In this document: positions 37,924 through 47,243 of the stretch, in pieces
Numbering within the stretch: the first letter of the stretch is position 1
How the letters are laid out: every line of letters begins with the position of its first letter
DNA from: Aquamicrobium defluvii
Lineage (GTDB): Bacteria > Pseudomonadota > Alphaproteobacteria > Rhizobiales > Rhizobiaceae
NCBI RefSeq assembly: GCF_004363725.1
Contig: NZ_SNZF01000011.1
Coordinates: 92,492-139,734, forward strand
Length of the DNA: 47,243 nt
Direction of reading: 5' to 3'
Notes under the pieces: generated by a model
What the model was told of the DNA's origin: nothing
What the model saw: the letters and a program-made list of their open reading frames with translations, nothing else
The model's database searches: none
Position numbers and translations under genes: made by a program

Positions 37924-39444
37924 GTGGACCACACCCCGATTTATGACATTTTTGTCGTCGGCGGCGGCATAAACGGCTGCGGTATCGCCCGTGATGCGGC
38001 CGGAAGGGGCTATTCCGTGTTTCTGGCCGAGATGGACGATCTGGCCAGCGGCACGTCCTCCGGTTCCACCAAGCTGATCCATGGCGGGCTTCGTTATCTC
38101 GAGCATTACGAGTTCCGGCTGGTGCGCGAGGCACTGATGGAGCGCGAGGTGCTTTGGCGCAACGCGCCGCATATCATCTGGCCGATGCGCTTCGTGCTGC
38201 CTTATGCCAGGGGCCTGCGGCCTGCCTGGATGCTGCGGCTCGGCCTGTTCATTTACGATCACATAGGCGGACGCAAGCTGCTGCCACCCACGCGCACGCT
38301 CGACATGCGCACCGATCCGGCCGGAAAACCGCTGAAGCCGATTTTCTCGAAGGCTTTCGAATATTCCGATGGCTGGGTCAACGACGCCCGTCTCGTGGTG
38401 CTCAATGCGCGCGACGCCGCCGACCGCGGTGCGCAGATACGCACCCGCACCGAGCTCGAGGACGCCCGTTTCGAGGATGGCGTGTGGACCGTCCTGCTGC
38501 ACGATCGCACCGGCGAAACCCATTACGAGGTCAGGGCGCGGCTGATCGTCAATGCTGCCGGCCCGTGGGTCGATCATGTGCTGTCGCAGGCGCTCGGCCG
38601 TAATGACGTTCACAATGTGCGGCTCGTGCAGGGCAGCCATATTGTCGTTGCCAGAAAGTTCGACGATCCGCGCGCCTATTTCTTCCAGAACGCCGACGGT
38701 CGCATCATCTTCGCCATTCCCTACGAGGAAGATTTCACCCTCATCGGCACGACCGATCAGGACTACACCGGCGATCCGCATGGCGTGAAAATCACGGACC
38801 ACGAGGTGGATTACCTCTGCTCCGCCGCCAGCGAATACTTCACGGAACCGGTAAGGCGTTCGGATATCGTCTGGACCTATTCCGCGGTTCGGCCGCTCTA
38901 TGATGACGGCGCATCGAAAGCGCAGGAAGCCACGCGTGACTATGTTTTGCGTGTGGAGCCGGGTGAGGGGCCCATCGTCAACGCATTCGGCGGCAAGATC
39001 ACCACCTACCGGCGCCTGTCGGAGGCCATGCTCGACAAGATCGGGGACATTCTCGGCAAAAAGGGCAGGCCATGGACGGTGAAGGCGCCGCTTCCGGGCG
39101 GTGACTTCCCGGCTACGGCTTATGACGCGCAGGTGGAAAAGCTTAAAAAGGCTTATCCTTTCCTTGAGCTTCGTCACGCGCGCCGTCTGGTGCGTCTCTA
39201 CGGTACGCGGGCAGGCGATCTGCTCGGCCTTGCAAGATCGGTCTCCGATCTCGGCCGCCATTTTGGCGCCGACCTGTACGAAGCGGAGGTGCGTTATCTG
39301 ATTGCCAACGAATGGGCGATGACGGCCGAGGACATATTGTGGCGCAGGACCAAGCGTGGCCTCAGGCTGACATCCGGCGAGGCTACGGAACTGGATGAAT
39401 TCATGAAGGGCCTTGGCCGCCGGCATTCGGCCGCGGCAGAGTGA
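37924..39444 (+). CDS. glpD: Aerobic glycerol-3-phosphate dehydrogenase
   Basis: GlpD is an FAD enzyme on the inner membrane face that oxidises glycerol 3-phosphate to dihydroxyacetone phosphate and reduces quinone. The 506-residue product starts with GTG at 37924, with GGAGG six bases upstream. DIFVVGGGINGCGIARDAAG (residues 8-27) is the FAD-binding Rossmann motif. SSGSTKLIHGGLRYLEHYEF and VNAFGGKITTYRRLSEAM are family signatures. It is the first structural gene of the locus, 13 bases before glpS. Confidence 0.96.
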   Translation: MDHTPIYDIFVVGGGINGCGIARDAAGRGYSVFLAEMDDLASGTSSGSTKLIHGGLRYLEHYEFRLVREALMEREVLWRNAPHIIWPMRFVLPYARGLRPAWMLRLGLFIYDHIGGRKLLPPTRTLDMRTDPAGKPLKPIFSKAFEYSDGWVNDARLVVLNARDAADRGAQIRTRTELEDARFEDGVWTVLLHDRTGETHYEVRARLIVNAAGPWVDHVLSQALGRNDVHNVRLVQGSHIVVARKFDDPRAYFFQNADGRIIFAIPYEEDFTLIGTTDQDYTGDPHGVKITDHEVDYLCSAASEYFTEPVRRSDIVWTYSAVRPLYDDGASKAQEATRDYVLRVEPGEGPIVNAFGGKITTYRRLSEAMLDKIGDILGKKGRPWTVKAPLPGGDFPATAYDAQVEKLKKAYPFLELRHARRLVRLYGTRAGDLLGLARSVSDLGRHFGADLYEAEVRYLIANEWAMTAEDILWRRTKRGLRLTSGEATELDEFMKGLGRRHSAAAE

Positions 39445-39457
39445 CGGGAGGGGTCCA

Positions 39458-40537
39458 ATGCTTGAATTGCGTAATGTTTCAAAGGTGGTAGGAGGCGAAA
39501 CTCACATCGATGATGTGTCGCTTTCACTTGTCCATGGATCGCTCAACGTGCTGCTGGGGCCAACGCTTTCCGGCAAGACAAGCCTGATGCGGCTGATGGC
39601 GGGCCTGGATACGCCAAGCTCTGGCTCGGTCTGGTTCGACGGCAAGGATGTGACCGGCATTCCGGTGCAGAAGCGCAACGTCGCCATGGTCTACCAGCAG
39701 TTCATCAACTATCCGGCGATGACCGTCTACGAGAACATCGCATCGCCGCTGCGGGTGGCCGGCAGGGACAGGGCCACGATCGACCGCGAGGTGCGACGGG
39801 CTGCCGAACTGCTCAAGCTTACGCCTTATCTGGATCGCACGCCGCTCAATCTCTCCGGTGGCCAGCAGCAGCGCACGGCGCTCGCGCGCGCCATCGTCAA
39901 GAACGCCAGCCTCGTGCTCCTCGACGAGCCGCTGGCCAACCTGGACTACAAGCTGCGTGAGGAACTGCGGCTTGAGCTGCCGCGCATTTTTGCGGAGGCA
40001 GGCACAATCTTCGTCTACGCCACCACGGAACCGCACGAGGCGCTGCTGCTGGGTGGCAACACGGCGACCCTTTCGCAGGGGCGAGTGACACAATTCGGAC
40101 CGACGGTGGAAGTGTTCCGCAAGCCGGTCGATCTGTTGACCGCGCGAACCTTCGCCGATCCGCCCCTCAACACCATCGTATTGGTCAAGAAGGGCGAGAG
40201 CTTCCTTCTCGATGGAGGCATCAGCCTGCCCGTTCCCGCCGATATCGCGTCCATAGCGGATGGTAACTACACGATCGGCTTCCAGCCGCACCATCTGTCG
40301 CTGGAACGGACGGATGCCGCTTCAGTTCCGGTGCGCGCAAAGGTGTCGGTTACTGAAATCACCGGCTCGGAGAGCTTCGTCCATCTCGATTTCGCGGATG
40401 CACGCTGGGTCATGCTGGCGCATGGCATCCATCAGTTCGAACCGGACGAGGAGATCGAGGTCTTCATCGATCCCCGCCACGTCCTGGTTTTCGATGCCGC
40501 CGGCCGTTCCGTCGCGGCTGCGCGGCAGGCGGCATAG
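39458..40537 (+). CDS. glpS: Glycerol ABC importer ATPase GlpS
   Basis: One of two ATPases of a rhizobial-type glycerol ABC importer. The 359-residue product has Walker A GPTLSGKT (34-41), signature LSGGQ (132-136) and Walker B LVLLDEP with Glu157. The H-loop histidine is missing: Thr190 stands in its place (VYATTEPHEAL). A C-terminal regulatory domain follows from about residue 230. GGGAGGGG precedes the ATG at 39458; the frame is open earlier but overlaps glpD. The name follows the glpSTPQV convention as I recall it. Confidence 0.9.
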   Translation: MLELRNVSKVVGGETHIDDVSLSLVHGSLNVLLGPTLSGKTSLMRLMAGLDTPSSGSVWFDGKDVTGIPVQKRNVAMVYQQFINYPAMTVYENIASPLRVAGRDRATIDREVRRAAELLKLTPYLDRTPLNLSGGQQQRTALARAIVKNASLVLLDEPLANLDYKLREELRLELPRIFAEAGTIFVYATTEPHEALLLGGNTATLSQGRVTQFGPTVEVFRKPVDLLTARTFADPPLNTIVLVKKGESFLLDGGISLPVPADIASIADGNYTIGFQPHHLSLERTDAASVPVRAKVSVTEITGSESFVHLDFADARWVMLAHGIHQFEPDEEIEVFIDPRHVLVFDAAGRSVAAARQAA

Positions 40538-40548
40538 GAGCGCGCGAC

Positions 40549-41646
40549 ATGGCACGCATCGATCTCGACCACATCCGCCACTCTTACCTGCCCAATGCCA
40601 CGAGGGAGGAGCATTTCGCGCTTCGCGAAGTGCATCACAGCTTCGAGGATGGCGGCGCCTACGCGCTGCTCGGGCCTTCCGGATGCGGCAAGACCACGCT
40701 GCTCAACATCATTTCCGGATTGCTGAAGCCCTCGCATGGCAAGCTTCTGTTCGACGGCAAGGACATCACAAGGCTGTCGACGCAGGAGCGCAACATCGCG
40801 CAGGTTTTCCAGTTCCCCGTCATCTACGACACCATGACCGTCTACGACAATCTGGCCTTCCCGCTGCGCAATCGCGGTGTGCCGGAGGCAGAAGTCAATC
40901 ACAAGGTGCGCGAGACGCTGGATATGATCGACCTTGTCGACTGGGCGAAGCGCAAGGCGCGCGGCCTGACAGCCGATCAGAAGCAGAAGATTTCGCTGGG
41001 CCGCGGGCTGGTGCGCTCCGACGTCAATGCGATCCTGTTCGACGAGCCGCTGACGGTCATCGACCCGCATATGAAATGGGTGCTGCGCTCGCAGCTCAAG
41101 CAGCTTCACCGGCGCTATGGCCACACGATGATCTATGTCACCCATGACCAGACCGAGGCGCTGACCTTCGCCGAACATGTGGTGGTCATGTACGACGGCC
41201 AGATCGTGCAGATCGGCACGCCGGCGGAGCTGTTCGAACAGCCGCGTCACATCTTCGTCGGCTACTTCATCGGCTCCCCGGGCATGAACTTCCTGCCTGC
41301 CGAGATCGAGGGCAGGGCAGCGAAAATCGGCGGGCAGCGCATCGAACTGCCCGGCGCGCCGGCCCTGAACGGCGGCAAGGTGGAGCTTGGCATCCGCCCC
41401 GAATATGTGCGTGTGGGCAGGGAAGGCATGCCGGTTTCCATCACGCGGATCGATGATGTCGGCCGCCACAAGGTGCTGCGCGCCGATCTCGAAGGTCAGG
41501 CGATAGCGGCGATCGTGGGTGAGGATGCGGAGATTCCGGCGGAGCCGCGCATCCGTTTCGAACCTGCCGGCATCAATATCTATGCCGATTCATGGCGGGT
41601 GGAGATGCAGGGCGGGCCGGCAAGCCATGGCGGGAAGGGGGGCTGA
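40549..41646 (+). CDS. glpT: Glycerol ABC importer ATPase GlpT
   Basis: Second ATPase of the importer, 365 residues (not the E. coli glycerol-phosphate antiporter of the same name). Walker A GPSGCGKT is at 42-49, Walker B AILFDEP with Glu166 and the H-loop His199 (YVTHDQTEAL) are intact. The signature motif is degenerate: LTADQ at 140-144 instead of LSGGQ. Together with GlpS this predicts one complete and one defective composite ATP site. TAGGAG lies eight bases before the ATG; the gene starts 11 bases after glpS and ends one base before glpP. Confidence 0.9.
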   Translation: MARIDLDHIRHSYLPNATREEHFALREVHHSFEDGGAYALLGPSGCGKTTLLNIISGLLKPSHGKLLFDGKDITRLSTQERNIAQVFQFPVIYDTMTVYDNLAFPLRNRGVPEAEVNHKVRETLDMIDLVDWAKRKARGLTADQKQKISLGRGLVRSDVNAILFDEPLTVIDPHMKWVLRSQLKQLHRRYGHTMIYVTHDQTEALTFAEHVVVMYDGQIVQIGTPAELFEQPRHIFVGYFIGSPGMNFLPAEIEGRAAKIGGQRIELPGAPALNGGKVELGIRPEYVRVGREGMPVSITRIDDVGRHKVLRADLEGQAIAAIVGEDAEIPAEPRIRFEPAGINIYADSWRVEMQGGPASHGGKGG

Positions 41647-41647
41647 T

Positions 41648-42514
41648 ATGGACAAGACCTGGAACAACAAGGCGTGGTTCCTTGTGCTGCCGGTGCTGGT
41701 TCTGGTGGCCTTCTCGGCCGTCATCCCGCTGATGACGGTGGTGAACTATTCGGTTCAGGATACCTTCGGCAACAACCAGTTCTTCTGGGCCGGAACCGAG
41801 TGGTTCGAGGAACTGCTGCACTCCGACCGCTTCTGGGCGGCGATGGGCCGCAATCTCATCTTCTCCTTCATCATCCTCGCTATCGAGGTCCCGCTCGGCA
41901 TATTCATTGCGCTGAACATGCCGCGCAAGGGATGGGGCGTTCCCGTCTGCCTGGTTCTGATGGCCCTGCCGCTGCTCGTTCCCTGGAACGTGGTCGGCAC
42001 CATCTGGCAGGTGTTCGGCCGCACCGATATCGGCCTGCTCGGCTACACGCTCAACGCCATCGGCATCGATTACAATTATGTGCGCGATCCGTTCGATGCA
42101 TGGATGACGGTCATCGTCATGGATGTCTGGCACTGGACCAGCCTCGTGGTCCTGCTGTGCTATGCCGGTCTGGTGTCCATTCCCGACGCCTTCTATCAGG
42201 CCGCAAAGATCGATGGCGCGTCGCGCTGGTCCGTGTTCCGCTACATCCAGTTGCCCAAGATGCAGCGCGTGCTGCTCATCGCCGTGCTGCTGCGCTTCAT
42301 GGACTCTTTCATGATCTACACGGAACCCTTCGTCGTTACCGGCGGCGGCCCCGGCAACTCGACGACATTCCTGTCCATCGATCTCGTCAAGATGGCGCTT
42401 GGCCAGTTCGATCTGGGGCCTGCTGCGGCAATGTCGCTGGTCTACTTCCTGATCGTGCTGCTCCTGTCCTGGGTGTTCTACACCGTGATGACCAACTACG
42501 ATGCGGAGCGCTGA
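41648..42514 (+). CDS. glpP: Glycerol ABC importer permease GlpP
   Basis: The 288-residue product has about six membrane segments (first near FLVLPVLVLVAFSAVIPLM) and the permease-ATPase coupling loop PDAFYQAAKIDGASRWSVFR (EAA-type motif). It belongs to the MalF-like sugar/polyol permeases. The start is the ATG at 41648, one base after glpT; GGGAAGGGGG in the glpT end acts as Shine-Dalgarno. It pairs with GlpQ to form the membrane channel. Confidence 0.93.
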   Translation: MDKTWNNKAWFLVLPVLVLVAFSAVIPLMTVVNYSVQDTFGNNQFFWAGTEWFEELLHSDRFWAAMGRNLIFSFIILAIEVPLGIFIALNMPRKGWGVPVCLVLMALPLLVPWNVVGTIWQVFGRTDIGLLGYTLNAIGIDYNYVRDPFDAWMTVIVMDVWHWTSLVVLLCYAGLVSIPDAFYQAAKIDGASRWSVFRYIQLPKMQRVLLIAVLLRFMDSFMIYTEPFVVTGGGPGNSTTFLSIDLVKMALGQFDLGPAAAMSLVYFLIVLLLSWVFYTVMTNYDAER

Positions 42515-42515
42515 T

Positions 42516-43433
<918 letters not shown>

Positions 43434-43435
43434 TC

Positions 43436-43723
43436 ATGAACCTCGATCTGTCCTGGATGGCGTGGACCTGGCCGACCGCCACCTTCTTCATCGTGATTGC
43501 CCTGCTGCTCGCCGGCATGAGCGTGTGGGAATATGTCTCGCCGGGAGGAAACCCGCGTGTTGGCGTGCTGCGCTTCGAGACGACACGCGGCGACCGCCTC
43601 TTCATATCGCTGCTCGGCAGCGCATTCATCCATCTCGCATGGCTGGGGCTCGTCGGTCCCAGCCTGTGGTGGGCTCTCGCTCTCTCCGTGGTCTACGCCA
43701 TTCTGGTGTTTCGCTACGCATAG
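43436..43723 (+). CDS. Small three-span membrane protein of the glycerol ABC locus (DUF2160-like)
   Basis: The 95-residue product has three hydrophobic segments: WPTATFFIVIALLLAGMSVW, then ISLLGSAFIHLAWLGLVG, then a C-terminal WWALALSVVYAILVF. WMAWTWPTATFF and the WEYVSPGG turn recall DUF2160 proteins found beside such transporters. It starts two bases after glpQ, with GGGGAGGG upstream, so it is certainly co-expressed. It may be an accessory membrane subunit; its role is not known. Confidence 0.8.
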   Translation: MNLDLSWMAWTWPTATFFIVIALLLAGMSVWEYVSPGGNPRVGVLRFETTRGDRLFISLLGSAFIHLAWLGLVGPSLWWALALSVVYAILVFRYA

Positions 43724-43741
43724 GGGGAGAAACTGTTGGTT

Positions 43742-43761
43742 CGGCCGCATGCCGGCGGCCG
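43742..43761 (+). other. Intercistronic hairpin before glpV
   Basis: CGGCCGC (43742-43748) pairs with GCGGCCG (43755-43761) around a 6-base loop, in the 78-base gap before the binding-protein gene. Such hairpins often protect the message of the abundant binding protein or trim upstream RNA. No T run follows. Confidence 0.5.
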
Positions 43762-43801
43762 CTCCGGGCATACGCATAACTTTTAACAGTGGAGGAAACT
43801 C

Positions 43802-45526
43802 ATGCGACGGCAGCTTCTAACATCGACGACAGCGCTCGTCCTCCTGCTTGGCGCCGGCAGCGCCTATGCGGGCATGGACGAAGCCAAGGCATTCCTGGAC
43901 AAGGAGATCGGCGACGTCTCGTCGCTCTCCCGTGCCGACCAGGAAGCCGAGATGCAGTGGTTCATCGACGCCGCCAAGCCTTTCGCGGGCATGGAGATCA
44001 AGGTCGTCTCGGAAACCATCACGACGCACTCCTACGAGTCTGAAGTGCTGGCCCCGGCATTCTCGGCCATCACCGGAATCAAGGTGACGCACGACCTGAT
44101 CCAGGAAGGCGATGTGGTCGAGAAGATCCAGACCCAGATGCAGACGGGTCAGAACCTCTACGATGCCTGGGTCAACGACTCCGACCTGATCGGCACGCAC
44201 TGGCGTTACCAGCAGGTGCGCAACCTGACCGATTTCATGGCCAACGAAGGCAAGGATGTCACCAATCCGAACCTCGACCTCGAAGACTTCATCGGCCTGT
44301 CATTCACCACCGCGCCGGACAAGAAGCTCTACCAGCTTCCCGACCAGCAGTTCGCGAACGTCTACTGGTTCCGCTACGACTGGTTCAACGACGAGAAGAA
44401 CAAGGCCGACTTCAAGGAGAAGTACGGTTACGACCTTGGCGTTCCGGTCAACTGGTCGGCTTATGAGGACATTGCCGAGTTCTTCACCGGCCGCGAAATC
44501 GACGGCAAGAAGGTCTATGGCCACATGGACTACGGCAAGAAGGACCCGTCGCTCGGCTGGCGCTTCACCGACGCCTGGCTGTCCATGGCCGGCAATGGCG
44601 ACAAGGGTCTGCCGAACGGCCTGCCGGTTGACGAGTGGGGCATCAAGGTCGACGAAAACAGCCGGCCGGTCGGCTCGTGCGTGGCGCGTGGTGGCGACAC
44701 AAACGGCCCGGCCTCGGTCTATGCCATCCAGAAGTATCTGGACTGGCTGAAGGCTTACGCTCCGCCCGCCGCCCAGGGCATGACCTTCTCCGAATCCGGG
44801 CCTGTTCCGGGGCAGGGCGAGGTTGCGCAGCAGATCTTCATGTACACGGCCTTCACCGCCGACATGGTCAAGGAAGGTCTTCCGGTGATGAACGAGGACG
44901 GCACGCCGAAGTGGCGTTTCGCTCCGTCGCCGCATGGCGTCTACTGGAAGGAAGGCATGAAGCTCGGCTATCAGGACGTGGGCTCGTGGACGCTCATGAA
45001 GTCGACGCCTGACGACCGCGCCAAGGCCGCATGGCTTTATGCGCAGTTCGTCACCTCCAAGACGGTGGACGTGAAGAAGGCCCATGTCGGCCTCACCTTC
45101 ATCCGCGAAAGCACGATCCGCCACGAAAGCTTCACCGAGCGTGCGCCGAATCTCGGCGGTCTGGTCGAGTTCTACCGCTCTCCGGCCCGCGTGCAGTGGT
45201 CGCCCACAGGCACCAACGTTCCTGACTATCCGAAGCTTGCCCAGCTCTGGTGGCAGGCGATCGGCGATGCTTCCTCGGGCGCCAAGACCGCTCAGGAGGC
45301 CATGGACTCGCTCTGTGCCGAGCAGGAAAAGGTGATGGAGCGTCTGGAGCGTTCGGGCGTGCAGGGTGATTTCGGGCCGAAAATGGCCGAAGAGCACGAC
45401 CTCGAATACTGGAACAAGGATGCTGTGGCGAAGGGCAACATCGCGCCGCAACTCAAGATCGAGAACGAGAAGGAGCAGCCCCAGACCGTCAACTACGACG
45501 AACTGGTCAAGAGCTGGCAGGAATAA
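43802..45526 (+). CDS. glpV: Glycerol ABC importer substrate-binding protein GlpV
   Basis: The 574-residue product is a large periplasmic binding protein. A signal peptide covers about residues 1-23 (LTSTTALVLLLGAGSAYA, cleavage before GMDEA). Conserved parts include TTHSYESEVLAPAFSAITGI and YQLPDQQFANVYWFRYDWF; it is well above the usual 400 residues for sugar-binding proteins. GGAGG precedes the ATG. It sits after a hairpin and before another hairpin, consistent with separate message stability from the permeases. Confidence 0.93.
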   Translation: MRRQLLTSTTALVLLLGAGSAYAGMDEAKAFLDKEIGDVSSLSRADQEAEMQWFIDAAKPFAGMEIKVVSETITTHSYESEVLAPAFSAITGIKVTHDLIQEGDVVEKIQTQMQTGQNLYDAWVNDSDLIGTHWRYQQVRNLTDFMANEGKDVTNPNLDLEDFIGLSFTTAPDKKLYQLPDQQFANVYWFRYDWFNDEKNKADFKEKYGYDLGVPVNWSAYEDIAEFFTGREIDGKKVYGHMDYGKKDPSLGWRFTDAWLSMAGNGDKGLPNGLPVDEWGIKVDENSRPVGSCVARGGDTNGPASVYAIQKYLDWLKAYAPPAAQGMTFSESGPVPGQGEVAQQIFMYTAFTADMVKEGLPVMNEDGTPKWRFAPSPHGVYWKEGMKLGYQDVGSWTLMKSTPDDRAKAAWLYAQFVTSKTVDVKKAHVGLTFIRESTIRHESFTERAPNLGGLVEFYRSPARVQWSPTGTNVPDYPKLAQLWWQAIGDASSGAKTAQEAMDSLCAEQEKVMERLERSGVQGDFGPKMAEEHDLEYWNKDAVAKGNIAPQLKIENEKEQPQTVNYDELVKSWQE

Positions 45527-45543
45527 TCCTTCACGCAGATACG

Positions 45544-45568
45544 ACGGGGGCGGTTCAGCCGCCCCCGT
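45544..45568 (+). other. Hairpin between glpV and glpK
   Basis: ACGGGGGCGG (45544-45553) pairs perfectly with CCGCCCCCGT (45559-45568) around TTCAG, 17 bases after glpV. No T run follows, so it is more likely a 3'-protecting or attenuating structure than a full terminator; glpK probably still belongs to the same transcript. Confidence 0.6.
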
Positions 45569-45668
45569 ACTGCATCTTCGATAAGTCATCCAACGCACAG
45601 CCTTGCATCTTCGCCGCCAAAGCGGAAAGGATGCCGCTACCGATTTGCATCAACGACGAGAGAACGCC

Positions 45669-47168
45669 GTGGACGGATTCATCCTCGCCATCGACCAGGG
45701 AACCACGTCGAGCCGGGCAATCCTGTTCGACAGGAAACGACAGGTCGTCGGTGTCGGCCAGAAGGAATTTGCCCAGCACTATCCCGCCTCCGGCTGGGTC
45801 GAGCACGATCCGGAGGAAATCTGGGAGACGGTTGTCGCGACTGTCAGGGAAGCTCTCGGCAAAGGCAACTGCCGCGCAGGCGATGTCGCGGCAATCGGCA
45901 TCACCAATCAGCGCGAAACCGTCGTCATCTGGGACAAGGCAACGGGCAAGCCGATCCACAATGCCATCGTCTGGCAGGACCGGCGCACCGCTCAGATCTG
46001 CGCAAAGCTGAAGAAGAAGGGGCTTGAGCCGAAATTCACTCGCAAGACCGGCCTGCTTCTCGATCCGTATTTTTCTGGCACCAAGATCGCCTGGATGCTG
46101 GACAAGGTGAAGGGCGCGAGGAAACGCGCCGAGAAAGGCGAACTGCTCGCCGGCACCATCGACAGTTTCCTGATCTGGCGGCTTACCGGCGGCAAGGTAC
46201 ATGCCACCGATGCCACCAACGCCTCACGCACGCTTGTCTACAATATCGAGAGGAACGAGTGGGATTCAGAGCTTCTTCGTATTCTCGAAATTCCGTCCTC
46301 GCTCCTGCCCGAAGTGAAAGACTGCGCGGACGACTACGGCGTGACCGATGAAGGGCTGTTCGGAGCCGCCATTCCCATTCTCGGCGTTGCCGGCGACCAG
46401 CAGGCGGCGACCATCGGGCAGGCTTGTTTCCAGCCGGGCATGATGAAGTCCACTTACGGCACCGGCTGTTTCGCGCTGCTCAACACCGGCGGCGACCTCG
46501 TACGCTCGAAGAATCGGCTGCTGACCACCATCGCCTACCGGCTTGGCGGCCGGACGACCTATGCGCTGGAAGGGTCGATCTTCATCGCCGGAGCGGCGGT
46601 GCAATGGCTGCGCGACGGGTTGAAGATCGTCAGCCGCGCCGACGAGACGGGCCCGCTGGCGCGGCAGGCCGATCCGGCGCAGTCCGTCTATCTCGTACCG
46701 GCCTTTGTCGGGCTCGGCGCGCCGCACTGGGACGCCGAGGCGCGGGGGGCGATCTATGGTCTGACCCGCAACACCGGCCCGGCCGAATTCGCGATGGCCG
46801 CGCTCGAATCGGTTGCTTACCAGACCCGCGATCTGCTCGACGCCATGCACAAGGACTGGAAATCGAACGGTGCCGATACCGTCTTGCGGGTGGACGGCGG
46901 CATGGTGGCCTCCGACTGGACCATGCAAAGGCTAGCAGACATGCTCGACGCGCCTGTCGACCGCCCCACCATTCTGGAGACGACGGCTCTCGGTGCCGCG
47001 TGGCTGGCCGGATCGAAGGCGGGCGTGTGGCCGGGCATGGAGGAATTCGCCAGCAGCTGGGCGCTCGACCGGCGCTTCGAGCCTGAAATGGATGACGCAA
47101 CGCGCACTGCGAAGCTCAGGGGATGGCGCGACGCGGTGCGGCGTACGCTAGGGTCGAGACTCAATTGA
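45669..47168 (+). CDS. glpK: Glycerol kinase
   Basis: GlpK phosphorylates glycerol with ATP, trapping it and producing the GlpR inducer. The start is GTG at 45669 ([20 protein letters not shown] follows), giving 499 residues, near the E. coli 502; the frame open from 45603 lacks family similarity. The DQGTTSSRA phosphate loop, [13 protein letters not shown] and [14 protein letters not shown] are conserved. The last codons (GSRLN and the TGA) seem to be supplied by an IS end that begins at about 47151. The kinase core itself is complete. Confidence 0.95.
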   Translation: MDGFILAIDQGTTSSRAILFDRKRQVVGVGQKEFAQHYPASGWVEHDPEEIWETVVATVREALGKGNCRAGDVAAIGITNQRETVVIWDKATGKPIHNAIVWQDRRTAQICAKLKKKGLEPKFTRKTGLLLDPYFSGTKIAWMLDKVKGARKRAEKGELLAGTIDSFLIWRLTGGKVHATDATNASRTLVYNIERNEWDSELLRILEIPSSLLPEVKDCADDYGVTDEGLFGAAIPILGVAGDQQAATIGQACFQPGMMKSTYGTGCFALLNTGGDLVRSKNRLLTTIAYRLGGRTTYALEGSIFIAGAAVQWLRDGLKIVSRADETGPLARQADPAQSVYLVPAFVGLGAPHWDAEARGAIYGLTRNTGPAEFAMAALESVAYQTRDLLDAMHKDWKSNGADTVLRVDGGMVASDWTMQRLADMLDAPVDRPTILETTALGAAWLAGSKAGVWPGMEEFASSWALDRRFEPEMDDATRTAKLRGWRDAVRRTLGSRLN

Positions 47169-47243
47169 TCCACCATGTGATGATTGCGGCAATGAAGATT
47201 GCTGCGGCGAAGTTTGTTGCCAGCTTGTCGTACCGTGTTGCGA
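47151..47243 (-). mobile_element. Left end of an IS5-like insertion sequence (truncated by window)
   Basis: From GGGTCGAGACTC (47151-47162) on, the sequence is no longer glpK-like and encodes a transposase C-terminus on the minus strand. The CTAG at 47148-47151 is a plausible target of the YTAR/TNA kind used by IS5-family elements. The other inverted repeat and the target duplication lie outside the window. Confidence 0.65.
47161..47243 (-). CDS. IS5-family transposase, C-terminal fragment
   Basis: The minus-strand frame ends [11 protein letters not shown] followed by a hydrophobic tail AAIITWWIN and stop (47163-47161). RYDKLAxNF is the typical C-terminal end of IS5-family DDE transposases. 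Only 26 codons are in the window; the catalytic residues are outside. Its stop lies in the palindrome TCAATTGA, which also provides the glpK stop, so the convergent genes overlap by eight bases. Confidence 0.75.
   Translation of the reverse strand, partial: ATRYDKLATNFAAAIFIAAIITWWIN

Overview
The window is about 47 kb of a GC-rich (roughly 60% or more by eye) alphaproteobacterial chromosome. The gene order, the alanine at the GyrA resistance position, the ATP12 homologue, the glycerol ABC transporter locus and the interspersed palindromic repeats all point to Rhizobiales (Hyphomicrobiales), most like the Mesorhizobium/Phyllobacteriaceae group. That placement is inference from remembered family features, not from a search. 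Almost all of the DNA is coding. I see no tRNA, rRNA, CRISPR or prophage; the only mobile DNA is one IS end at the right edge.

Region 1 (1-14685) is the ribosomal protein superoperon: the end of tuf, then S10 (rpsJ to rpsQ), spc (rplN to secY, adk) and alpha (rpsM, rpsK, rpoA, rplQ). rpsD and rpmJ are not here. Several spacers carry hairpins: tuf-rpsJ, rpsQ-rplN, rplR-rpsE, rplO-secY, rpsK-rpoA and rpoA-rplQ. A good sigma-70-type promoter lies ahead of rpsM, and a strong bidirectional terminator closes the cluster at 14710-14742.

Region 2 (14747-24634) holds housekeeping and envelope genes: msrP-msrQ (periplasmic methionine sulfoxide repair, minus strand); a DegP/HtrA protease, rarA, an RluC-type pseudouridine synthase and ATP12 (plus strand); an MHS-family transporter with a large periplasmic insertion; a small glycine-zipper lipoprotein; and a MarC-family membrane protein. 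Region 3 (24877-32657) has gyrA, a 48-residue membrane protein, coaD, two cyclophilins, a YdcZ-like membrane protein, the queuosine genes queA and tgt, and a stand-alone RAM-domain protein. The Tgt lacks three of its four zinc ligands.

Region 4 (32818-36956) is the most intriguing part: a circularly permuted ATP-grasp, an alpha-E protein, a transglutaminase-like protease and the proteasome-like Anbu peptidase. This set recurs in bacteria and has been predicted from genomics to make and cut a peptide or peptide-like tag, but its substrate is unknown to me.

Region 5 (37029-47168) is a complete glycerol uptake and catabolism locus: GlpR repressor, GlpD dehydrogenase, an ABC importer (two ATPases, two permeases, a small membrane protein, a binding protein) and GlpK kinase. 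TTCG repeats at about one helical turn spacing overlap the glpD promoter and look like GlpR operators. The two ATPases have complementary motif losses, predicting one canonical and one degenerate ATP site. The last codons and stop of glpK appear to come from the end of an IS5-type element that runs off the window.

Two palindromic repeats share an exact 16-bp end that supplies the TAG stop codon of two unrelated genes (the pseudouridine synthase and the lipoprotein).
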